Source: Acidobacteriota bacterium
Lineage (GTDB): Bacteria > Acidobacteriota > HRBIN11
Length of the DNA: 5,667 nt
Direction: 5' to 3'
NCBI GenBank assembly: GCA_030550225.1
Contig: JAUQPV010000182.1
Span: forward strand, 1 to 5,667
The notes under the pieces were generated by a model. It ran no database searches. It was given only the letters and a program-made list of their open reading frames with translations, and had not been told where the DNA came from. Below are positions 1 to 5,625 of the stretch, one piece after another (positions within the stretch are counted from its first letter, which is position 1; every line of letters starts with the position of its first letter). Position numbers and translations under genes: made by a program.

Positions 1-1
1 G

Positions 2-451
2 CTGGGCCGTCTGGCCCGGTGGCTTCGGCTGGCCGGTCTGGACGTGGCCTACGATCCCGCATGGGACGACGACCATCTCCTGCGGCTGGCCGTCCGGGAA
101 CGGCGGGTCCTCCTGACGCGAGACCGTCTGTTGTATCAGCGGGCCCGGCGGATGAACGTCCCGGCCCTCTTTGTGCAAGCTGAGCGGTTGACCGAGCAGT
201 TCCCTGAAGTCTGTAGCGGTCTCGGCCTGGACCCCGACGGCCTCCCCTGGTTTGCCCGTTGCGCCGTCTGCAACGAGCCGATCCAGCCCGTCCGGCGGGA
301 CCTCGTGCGGCACGTCGTGCCCGAATACGTATGGCGCCACCACCGACGATTCTACCGGTGTCCCGCCTGCGACCGTATCTACTGGGCCGGCTCTCACTAC
401 CGCCGGATGATGGGTCTGCGGGCCCGATGGAGTGCGGCGAACAACGAGTAG
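2..451 (+). CDS. Mut7-C family RNase (PIN-like domain plus zinc ribbon), 5' end outside window
   Basis: The reading frame is open from the first bases of the window to a TAG at 449-451 (149 visible codons), so the true start lies upstream. A GTG at 44 is internal: the codons before it (2-43) encode LGRLARWLRLAGLD, which matches the conserved N-terminal Mut7-C motif. Only about the first eight residues of that domain, including its first acidic residue, should be missing, unless an N-terminal ubiquitin-like domain is also present as in some relatives. Visible family marks are the DDD acidic cluster (codons from 65), the LLTRDR motif near 110-127, and a C-terminal zinc ribbon with CAVC (260-271) and CPAC (359-370) followed by a WxGSHY motif. 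The family is related to the nuclease domain of animal Mut-7 and is predicted to cut RNA; its bacterial substrate is not established. It lies 157 bp before the ABC exporter on the same strand. Family assignment is firm; function is inferred. Confidence 0.9.
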   Translation: MGRLARWLRLAGLDVAYDPAWDDDHLLRLAVRERRVLLTRDRLLYQRARRMNVPALFVQAERLTEQFPEVCSGLGLDPDGLPWFARCAVCNEPIQPVRRDLVRHVVPEYVWRHHRRFYRCPACDRIYWAGSHYRRMMGLRARWSAANNE

Positions 452-466
452 CGAATGGCAAGCGGG

Positions 467-589
467 GATGCAGTAGAGATGCGGTAGAGGAGATACAAGG
501 GATGCAGTAGAGATGCGATAGGGATGTCATCGCACCCCATGTGTCCCTACCGCATCTCTATTGCATCACGACTGCATCCCTATCGCATC
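467..589. repeat. Inverted array of 11-bp tandem repeats (unit GATGCRRTAGR)
   Basis: The left arm has units GATGCAGTAGA (467-477), GATGCGGTAGA (478-488), then a 12-bp degenerate stretch, GATGCAGTAGA (501-511), GATGCGATAGG (512-522) and a decayed unit at 523-533. The right arm carries four units in the opposite orientation at 546-556, 557-567, 568-578 and 579-589. As RNA, 467-487 can pair with 547-567 over 21 positions with a single G-U pair, or alternatively 512-526 can pair with 575-589 over 15 perfect positions; these two foldings exclude each other. The array fills most of the gap between the Mut7-C stop and the exporter start. There is no T-tract, so it is not a standard intrinsic terminator. 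It may be a dispersed repeat of this genome, an mRNA-stability or attenuation element, or a protein-binding array with about one site per helical turn; the sequence alone does not decide. Confidence 0.85.
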
Positions 590-608
590 ACTCCACCCGA
601 GTGGAAAA

Positions 609-2387
609 ATGACGTCATCCCGGCCTCACGCCGTCACGCCGTCACGCTCCTGGCGGGACGACTTCCGGGTCCTATATCGATACGTGCGACCCTACCGGTG
701 GGCGATGGCCGGTCTGGTCCTCTTGATGGCCCTCGTCGGGGCGACCAACGCCGGAATGACGTATCTGATCCAGTGGATTATGGACACGCTGATCATCCGG
801 CTCGACTTCCGGCGGCTCCCGACCCTGGCGGTGGCCGTCCTCTTGATTTACGCCGTCCGGGCCGTGGCGATGTATTACAGCACGGCCGTCAGCCGGACCA
901 TCGGGGCCCGGGTCGTCCACGACGTGCGTCGTCGTTTGTTCCTCCACGTCCTCGAACAGCCGACCCTGTTCTTCCGGCGGTTCCCCTCGGGCCAGCTCTC
1001 CAGCCGAATGACCCACGACGGGACGGTCCTCCAGCAGGGCGTCACCGAAGTCTTCACGGACGTCATCCTGGAGGGCTTTAAGGCCCTCGCCGTGGTGCTG
1101 TACATCTTCTGGCTGAATTGGCGGCTCGCCCTGGTCGCCCTGGTGGCCGTCCCCTTCCTCATCGTCCCCGTGGCCGTCATCGGCCATCGGCTCCGGCGGG
1201 TCACGGAGCAGTTTCACGGGGCCGTTGGGGACCTGACCCACGGCTTTTATCAAGTCCTGCAGGGCCTGCGGGTCGTCCAGGCTTACTGGGGGCAGGCGCG
1301 GGAGCGGCGGCAATTCGAGCAGAAGGCCGACGGCCTGCTTCAAATCCAGCGTCGGTGGGTCTTCTGGAATGCCCTCCACCCTCCCATCGTCGAGGTCTGT
1401 CTGGGCGTCGCCCTGTTCGGCCTGATCGTCTACGGGGCCTATCAAATCCGGCAGGGGGACCTCACGCCAGGCGGCTTCACGTCCTTCGTGGCGGCCATGC
1501 TGATGGTCTACACGCCCCTCCGCCGCTTGAGCAAGTTAAACGACCTCCTCCAGCAGACAGCCACGGCGGCCCACCGTATCGAGCAGGTCCTGCTTTATGA
1601 CCTTCGGCTCCCCGAGGCGGTAGCCCCCGTGACTTTTCCAGTCGCCCGGGGCGAGCTCCGGTTCGAGGGCGTCGGGTTCTGGTACCCAGGCAAGTCGACG
1701 CCGGCCCTGGTCGACGTGAACCTCTCGGTCGCCGCCGGCGAGACGGTCGCCGTCATCGGTCCCAGCGGGGCCGGCAAGTCCACGCTGGCCCAGCTGATCC
1801 CGCGCCTGATGGACGTGACGGAGGGGGCCGTCTACCTGGACGGCCACGACGTCCGGACCCTGCGTTTACGGGAGCTCCGGACCCACGTCGGATGGGTCCC
1901 CCAGGAGGTCTTCCTCTTCGAGGACACGGTGTTCAACAACATCGCCTACGGCTGGCCGGAGGCGACCGAGGACGACGTCGTCCGGGCGGCCCGGCAGGCG
2001 AATGCCCACGAGTTCATCCAGCAACTCCCCGAGGGTTACCAGACGGTCATCGGCGGGGAGACGATAGGCCTGTCGGGCGGCCAGGCCCAGCGGATCGCCC
2101 TGGCGCGAGCCCTCGTGCGACGGCCTCGCGTGCTCGTCTTGGATGAGGTCACGTCGGCCCTCGACAGTGAGTCCGAGGCCCATATCCAGGCGGCCCTCGC
2201 CGAGCTGAAGGGGACCTGCACGATGATCATCATCGGCCATCGGTGGTCTATGCTCCGGCTGGCCGACCGCATCGTCGTGATGGACAAGGGCCGCATCGTC
2301 GACGAGGGGACCCACGACGAGCTCCTGCGGCGCTGTGCCCTCTACCGTCGCCTGTGGCGTCGCCAGGTCGTCGAGGCCAGCCGATAG
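609..2387 (+). CDS. ABC exporter half-transporter (MsbA/multidrug-type), TMD-NBD fusion
   Basis: This 592-residue inner-membrane protein has the standard half-exporter layout and length and should work as a homodimer or with a partner half. Residues 1-330 form the transmembrane domain, with hydrophobic segments near 31-57, 70-92, 153-194 and 260-305. Residues 348-580 form the ATPase domain: A-loop Tyr359, Walker A 384-392 (GPSGAGKST), Q-loop Gln432, signature LSGGQ 488-492, Walker B with Asp512 and catalytic Glu513, and H-loop His544. All ATP-handling residues are present, so it should be active. The ATG at 609 was chosen because the frame upstream, back to a TTG at 561, only translates the 11-bp repeat array. 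The ribosome site before 609 is weak (GTGGA). The substrate is unknown: lipid, drug or peptide export are all possible, and MsbA-like lipid flipping is only a guess. It converges with the VWA gene, whose end lies 48 bp away. Confidence 0.93.
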   Translation: MTSSRPHAVTPSRSWRDDFRVLYRYVRPYRWAMAGLVLLMALVGATNAGMTYLIQWIMDTLIIRLDFRRLPTLAVAVLLIYAVRAVAMYYSTAVSRTIGARVVHDVRRRLFLHVLEQPTLFFRRFPSGQLSSRMTHDGTVLQQGVTEVFTDVILEGFKALAVVLYIFWLNWRLALVALVAVPFLIVPVAVIGHRLRRVTEQFHGAVGDLTHGFYQVLQGLRVVQAYWGQARERRQFEQKADGLLQIQRRWVFWNALHPPIVEVCLGVALFGLIVYGAYQIRQGDLTPGGFTSFVAAMLMVYTPLRRLSKLNDLLQQTATAAHRIEQVLLYDLRLPEAVAPVTFPVARGELRFEGVGFWYPGKSTPALVDVNLSVAAGETVAVIGPSGAGKSTLAQLIPRLMDVTEGAVYLDGHDVRTLRLRELRTHVGWVPQEVFLFEDTVFNNIAYGWPEATEDDVVRAARQANAHEFIQQLPEGYQTVIGGETIGLSGGQAQRIALARALVRRPRVLVLDEVTSALDSESEAHIQAALAELKGTCTMIIIGHRWSMLRLADRIVVMDKGRIVDEGTHDELLRRCALYRRLWRRQVVEASR

Positions 2388-2435
2388 AAGGCGAGCTCTG
2401 GGATCCGACTGCCCATCCGTCTATCTGCCGCTCTG

Positions 2436-3680
2436 TCAATGGACGCGCTTGACCTTGCGGTGGACGAAGTCCATCAGGACGTACTGGCCCAGGTTCATCG
2501 GCGTCGTGAAGTAGGCCTTCCCCCGGGCCAGTTGAGTGACCTTCTGGACGAAACGGACCAGGAGGGGGTCGTCGGTCAGCATGAAGGTGTTGATGACGAT
2601 TCCGGCCTTCCGACAGCGGACGACTTCCTTGAGGGTCTCCTCGACGATCATGGGGTCCAGGCCATAAGGGTTCTTGTAAACGTGGCCGGAGGGGAGCGTG
2701 ACGGCTGACGGCTTGCCGTCGGTGATCATGATGACCTGCCGCATCTCCTTCCGCTGGTTCAGCAGGATCCGGCGGGCCAGCCGGAGGCCCTCGCAGGTGT
2801 TCGTGTAAAAGGGGCCCACGCGGGCCTTCGCCAGGTCCCGGAGCTGGATCTCCTCGGCGCTGTCGTGGAACAGGACGCAGTGGAGAGAGTCACCGGGGAA
2901 TTGGGTCCGAATCAGATGGGCCAGGGCGAGGGCGACTTTCTTGGCCGGCGTGAAGCGGTCCTCGCCGTACAGGATCATGCTGTGGGAACAATCCAGCATG
3001 AGGACGGTCGCACAGGAACTCTGGTATTCCCCCTGGAGGACGTGGAGGTCTTCATACCCGATTTCCAGGGGCAGGCGGGGGCCTTGCCGTTGGATGGCGT
3101 GCAGAAGCGTCTCGACGACATCCAGCTGGAGCGTGTCACCGAACTCGTAGGGCTTCGGCTCCGTGTAAGCCTCCTGGTTCGGCGTCAGGCGGACTGTCTC
3201 GTGGGCCCCAAAGCCGGCGTGGCCCGTCGCGTGGAGCAAGCCGCGAAGGCTCTTGTAACCCAAGAAGTCGATACTCTTATCAGTCAGCTCGAAGCGGACC
3301 TTATCGGGCTCCCGCGGCGAGTCCGGGTCCGGGACGCCCTCCGGGTGGAGGGCCGAGGCCCGTTCCGGGACGGTCGTGATGTAGCCCTCGGACTGAAGTC
3401 GCTCCATGACCTCTTGGACGAGCTGTTCGAGCTGTTCGGCCGTCGTACCCGGATAGCGCTGGAGCAAGCGTTCAAGGGTCTCCTCGTCCAGGACGCCACC
3501 CTGGAGGAGGGCGTCCAAGATGGCGTCATGCAGGTCTGCCAGCGTCTGGTCCGAGCGGCGGCGTCGGGAGAAGGGAAAGCCGGAAAACAGGAAGTAGTCC
3601 TCCAGGGCGCCCATCAGGTTTTGGAGGAGCTCCTCCAGGTCGAGTTCTCCGAGATACCGGGTATAACGGACACCGGCCAT
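2436..3680 (-). CDS. VWA-domain protein paired with a MoxR/chelatase-type AAA+ ATPase
   Basis: This 414-residue protein has a charged helical N-terminal half (1-215) and a C-terminal von Willebrand A domain (about 222-405). The metal-site (MIDAS) motif is intact: DCSHS at 230-234, the TNT threonines at 293-295 and TDG at 320-322. There is no signal peptide or membrane segment, so it is likely cytoplasmic. It resembles the VWA proteins encoded beside Mg-chelatase-like ATPases (COG4867-type, as I recall for the Mycobacterium Rv0958/Rv0959 pair), but is shorter than the actinobacterial forms in its N-terminal half. ATG at 3680 was chosen because a strong AAGGGGG ribosome site (3686-3692) lies 5 nt before it; the upstream in-frame start at 3740 would only translate the 7-bp repeats. 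The partner ATPase lies directly upstream on the same strand. The VWA protein probably recruits or recognises the target that the ATPase remodels; the target is unknown. Confidence 0.9.
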   Translation of the reverse strand: MAGVRYTRYLGELDLEELLQNLMGALEDYFLFSGFPFSRRRRSDQTLADLHDAILDALLQGGVLDEETLERLLQRYPGTTAEQLEQLVQEVMERLQSEGYITTVPERASALHPEGVPDPDSPREPDKVRFELTDKSIDFLGYKSLRGLLHATGHAGFGAHETVRLTPNQEAYTEPKPYEFGDTLQLDVVETLLHAIQRQGPRLPLEIGYEDLHVLQGEYQSSCATVLMLDCSHSMILYGEDRFTPAKKVALALAHLIRTQFPGDSLHCVLFHDSAEEIQLRDLAKARVGPFYTNTCEGLRLARRILLNQRKEMRQVIMITDGKPSAVTLPSGHVYKNPYGLDPMIVEETLKEVVRCRKAGIVINTFMLTDDPLLVRFVQKVTQLARGKAYFTTPMNLGQYVLMDFVHRKVKRVH

Positions 3681-3685
3681 CGTTT

Positions 3686-3692
3686 CCCCCTT
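3686..3692 (-). promoter_or_regulatory. Ribosome-binding site of the VWA gene, touching the 7-bp repeat arm
   Basis: The - strand reads AAGGGGG, 5 nt before the ATG at 3680. It decides the start of the VWA gene. Its first two bases are the last two bases of the repeat arm, so folding of the spacer RNA could affect access to it. Confidence 0.7.
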
Positions 3693-3804
3693 AGGATTGC
3701 GAATTGCGGATTTCGAATGGCGAATTGGAGAATGGCCCATGGGCGCATCTCTTAGGCCCCCTGCCTAAGGCCCCTGATGTCTAATCCACAATCCGCAATC
3801 CTAA
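3691..3804. repeat. Opposed arms of 7-bp repeats around a central hairpin, between ATPase and VWA genes
   Basis: On the - strand the ATPase-side arm reads GGATTGC, GGATTGT, GGATTAG, three units in exact 7-bp steps (about 3782-3802). The VWA-side arm (3691-3737), read on the + strand, holds about six related units spaced 7 or 8 bp (GATTGCG, AATTGCG, GATTTCG, AATGGCG, AATTGGA, AATGG). The arms face each other: 3691-3701 (TTAGGATTGCG) is the perfect reverse complement of 3794-3804. Between them lie a 10-bp palindrome (3735-3744) and a 7-bp-stem hairpin (3751-3769). The TAG stop of the ATPase is inside the arm and the VWA ribosome site abuts the other. The transcript could fold into a long branched stem that tunes VWA expression or mRNA stability; this is inference. 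It may also be a dispersed repeat of the genome. Confidence 0.75.
3751..3769. other. Perfect hairpin at the centre of the 7-bp repeat spacer
   Basis: CTTAGGC and GCCTAAG form a 7-bp stem closing a 5-nt loop. On the - strand the loop is AGGGG and no T-run follows, so efficient intrinsic termination between ATPase and VWA is not expected. It is the tip of the larger opposed-arm structure. Confidence 0.6.
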
Positions 3805-5270
3805 TTGACTCTCCTCGGCGGGCCGGCCGGCCGGGTCGGGACGTGGACCTCGGCCCGGGTGTAACCCCGTTCGGGATGGCGGCTGATGCGTTTATGGGCC
3901 CACAGGCCGTCAAGGATCAGCTCGGCGGCGCTGACCCGGACGGCGTCGGCGTATTGAGCCTTCTTGGCCAGGCGGTCGGCCTTTTCCAGGAGTTGGGGGA
4001 CCCGCCGCAAGACCGGCAGGACGTGGGCCGTCGGCGCCCATTCGGGAATGATGAGCGTGCCGCCGGCCTCGAACCATTCGACGAGCTCTCGGAATTCGTC
4101 TTCTGTGTAGTATTGCCGGAAGACCTGGGCGATGGCCTGCCGGATCAGGGACTCGGCGATGGGCTCGGCGCCCTTGAGTTCACCCTCGTATTCGAGTTCC
4201 ATCTTGCCCGTCATGGCCGGGATGGCCGCATAGACGTCGGCGATGCGGGGCACGACCCAGGGTTCACCCGACCGGTAGGCCCGCTGTTCGGCGTTACTGA
4301 CGGCCAGTTCGAGGGCCGCAATGGGAAGCCGCTGGGAGACGCCGGACCGCTGGTCGATCCGGCCGTCCTTGCGGGCCTGGAAGGCGACCTCCTCGATGAC
4401 CTCGAGGATGAACTCGGGGACCTCCAGGGGCCGGTCCGTCGGGCGTTGCCACCAGGCCTCTTGACGGGTGATAGCGATGCCCGTCCGTCGGTCCAGCGGA
4501 TAGTGGGTCCGGATTTCGGCCCCGATGCGGTCCTTCAGGGGTGTGATGATCTTCCCCCGGGCCGTATAGTCCTCGGGGTTTGCCGTGAAAATCAGGAGGA
4601 CGTCTAAGGGGAGCCGGACCGGAAAGCCCTTGATCTGGACGTCGCCCTCCTGCATGACGTTGAACAGGGCGACCTGGACCTTCGGGGCCAAGTCCGGGAG
4701 TTCATTCATCGCAAAGATGCCCCGGTGCGCGCGCGGCAGGAGGCCGAAGTGGATGACCAGCTCGTCGGCCAGGACGTGGCCCCCGCGGGCGGCCCGGATG
4801 GGGTCGATATCCCCGATGAGGTCGGCGACGGTCACGTCCGGCGTGGCCAGCTTTTCGACGTACCGCTGTTCCCGATGGATAAAAGCGATGGGCGTGTCGT
4901 CGCCGGCCTCCTGGACGAGCTGGCGGCACCGGCGACAGATGGGCCGGAGCGGATGGTCGTTGATCTCGCATCCCTCGATGACAGGGACCCATTCGTCCAG
5001 GAGGTGGACGATCTGCCGCATGATGCGGCTCTTGGCCTGGCCCCGCAGGCCCAGCAGGATGAAGTTCTGCTTCGCCAGGAGGGCGTTGACGATCTGGGGC
5101 AAGACCGTCTCGTCGTAGCCGTGGATGCCGGGGAAGAGGGGTTCGCCCGACCGCAGGCGGGCGATCGTGTTCTGTCGGATTTCGTCCTTCACGGAGGGGA
5201 CCCGTTCCAGGTAAGCCGACCACGTCGGGTCCCTCCGCAGGTCACCCCGTGTACGGGCCGTCGGCGACAT
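3801..5270 (-). CDS. AAA+ ATPase of the MoxR / magnesium-chelatase (ChlI-like) class
   Basis: This 489-residue cytoplasmic ATPase is the first gene of a two-gene unit with the VWA protein. The AAA+ core spans about 45-260: Walker A GLRGQAKS at 74-81 (Lys80), Walker B region GIFAMNELPDL with Asn189-Glu190, sensor-1 Asn231 in TANPEDY, PLKDR at 244-248 with a likely arginine finger Arg248, and a sensor-2-like Arg314 in GVSQRL. Residue 79 is Ala where P-loops usually have Gly, and Asn replaces the usual Walker B Asp; I recall both as typical of this Mg-chelatase-like branch rather than signs of decay. Cys101, Cys112 and Cys115 form a possible metal site within the core. The C-terminal part (about 270-489) is helical, without another recognised domain. 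ATG at 5270 has a GAGG ribosome site 6 nt upstream. The likely role is ATP-driven remodelling or cofactor insertion with the VWA partner; a true chlorophyll chelatase is unlikely because no pathway gene is nearby. Confidence 0.92.
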   Translation of the reverse strand: MSPTARTRGDLRRDPTWSAYLERVPSVKDEIRQNTIARLRSGEPLFPGIHGYDETVLPQIVNALLAKQNFILLGLRGQAKSRIMRQIVHLLDEWVPVIEGCEINDHPLRPICRRCRQLVQEAGDDTPIAFIHREQRYVEKLATPDVTVADLIGDIDPIRAARGGHVLADELVIHFGLLPRAHRGIFAMNELPDLAPKVQVALFNVMQEGDVQIKGFPVRLPLDVLLIFTANPEDYTARGKIITPLKDRIGAEIRTHYPLDRRTGIAITRQEAWWQRPTDRPLEVPEFILEVIEEVAFQARKDGRIDQRSGVSQRLPIAALELAVSNAEQRAYRSGEPWVVPRIADVYAAIPAMTGKMELEYEGELKGAEPIAESLIRQAIAQVFRQYYTEDEFRELVEWFEAGGTLIIPEWAPTAHVLPVLRRVPQLLEKADRLAKKAQYADAVRVSAAELILDGLWAHKRISRHPERGYTRAEVHVPTRPAGPPRRVN

Positions 5271-5276
5271 CGGGAA

Positions 5277-5280
5277 CCTC
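5277..5280 (-). promoter_or_regulatory. Ribosome-binding site of the AAA+ ATPase gene
   Basis: The - strand reads GAGG followed by 6 nt and the ATG at 5270. It supports this start. A possible 6-bp hairpin (5285-5290 with 5303-5308) stands 4 nt upstream of it. Confidence 0.65.
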
Positions 5281-5353
5281 GCAGGCTCGTCAAGCTATGG
5301 TCACGAGCGGTCGGTCGGCCCACACCCCCGAGGGCGGCATGGGATTGTCTAAA

Positions 5354-5382
5354 AATATAGCGTCCCCGCCCGTCCGTTGCAA
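5354..5382 (-). promoter_or_regulatory. Sigma70-like promoter of the ATPase-VWA unit
   Basis: On the - strand, TTGCAA (5377-5382, four of six consensus bases) is followed by exactly 17 bp and TATATT (5354-5359, five of six). It is an AT-rich island in GC-rich DNA and points at the ATPase. Initiation would be near 5347, giving a leader of about 77 nt. The MITE target duplication begins only 8 bp beyond the -35 box. Confidence 0.6.
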
Positions 5383-5389
5383 ACGGGGA

Positions 5390-5548
5390 AAAGCTGGGTG
5401 ACTGTTCCAAAATCGGTGGATGAAAGGCCGGAAAAGCTCATCCCAGTGGGCTGCGGCTCGGACCCGGGTGTAGATTCCAAGAAAAACCGCTCCAGGCCTA
5501 TATATCTGACCGATTCGCCCACCAAAAATGGAACAGTCACAAAGCTGG
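5390..5548. repeat. 8-bp target-site duplication flanking the MITE
   Basis: AAAGCTGG occurs at 5390-5397, immediately before the left inverted repeat, and again at 5541-5548, immediately after the right one, with no mismatch. This marks a transposition event rather than a plain inverted repeat. Confidence 0.85.
5398..5540. mobile_element. 143-bp MITE-like non-autonomous insertion element
   Basis: The ends are perfect 12-bp inverted repeats: GTGACTGTTCCA at 5398-5409 and its reverse complement at 5529-5540. Similarity continues inward, giving 18 of 22 matching positions (5398-5419 against 5519-5540). An exact 8-bp direct duplication abuts both ends. The interior holds no transposase-sized gene, so it must have been moved in trans by a related full-length element. 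An 8-bp duplication fits several IS families (for example IS256, IS66, ISL3 or IS1595 types), but I do not recognise the end sequence and do not assign one. The interior has a TATATAT (5499-5505) that could be part of a promoter. The intact ends and duplication suggest a fairly recent insertion. It sits upstream of the ATPase promoter and downstream of the right-edge gene. Confidence 0.85.
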
Positions 5549-5587
5549 CCGCTTATCACTTTGAGGAGGTAGGGAGGTCGGTGGGTG

Positions 5588-5614
5588 GGCCGATGGGCAG
5601 ACTGTCCATCGGCC
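5588..5614 (-). terminator. Terminator-like hairpin after the right-edge gene
   Basis: GGCCGATGG (5588-5596) and CCATCGGCC (5606-5614) form a perfect 9-bp stem around a 9-nt loop. It lies 11 bp after the stop codon of the right-edge - strand gene, where a terminator is expected. No T-run follows on the - strand, so it may act as an RNA 3'-end stabiliser or a weak terminator. Confidence 0.5.
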
Positions 5615-5625
5615 GACTGCTCGAC

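Larger units (their letters stand above)
5271..5625. other. 355-bp intergenic region: leader, promoter, MITE, hairpin
   Basis: No gene is supported here. From left to right it holds the ATPase ribosome site and leader (5271-5347), the promoter (5354-5382), the MITE with its duplications (5390-5548) and a terminator-like hairpin (5588-5614). Short - strand frames across 5290-5559 cross the MITE boundaries and lack ribosome sites or recognisable similarity, so they are not called. Confidence 0.7.

Noticed and set aside
467..589. CRISPR array
   Set aside because: Units are 11 bp, contiguous and occur in both orientations, with no unique spacers of CRISPR length.
561..608. TTG start at 561 giving the exporter 16 extra residues
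   Set aside because: These codons translate the 11-bp repeat array and have no credible ribosome site; ATG at 609 gives a normal exporter length.
2388..2435. Bidirectional terminator between the convergent exporter and VWA genes
   Set aside because: Only 4-bp stems can be drawn and there is no T-run; position alone is not enough to call it.
3681..3740. Upstream ATG at 3740 giving the VWA protein 20 extra residues
   Set aside because: The added peptide is a translation of the 7-bp repeats, whereas ATG at 3680 has a strong ribosome site at 5 nt.
2865..3755. Long + strand open frame (296 codons) antisense to the VWA gene
   Set aside because: It has no recognisable protein, lacks a ribosome site and runs opposite a gene with an intact MIDAS motif; GC-rich codon usage creates such frames. 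The same holds for 3777-4607 (+), 672-1445 (-) and 4725-5360 (+).
5290..5559. Small - strand protein(s) across the MITE
   Set aside because: The frames cross both MITE boundaries, begin at weak starts without ribosome sites, and show no similarity I can recognise, including to transposases.
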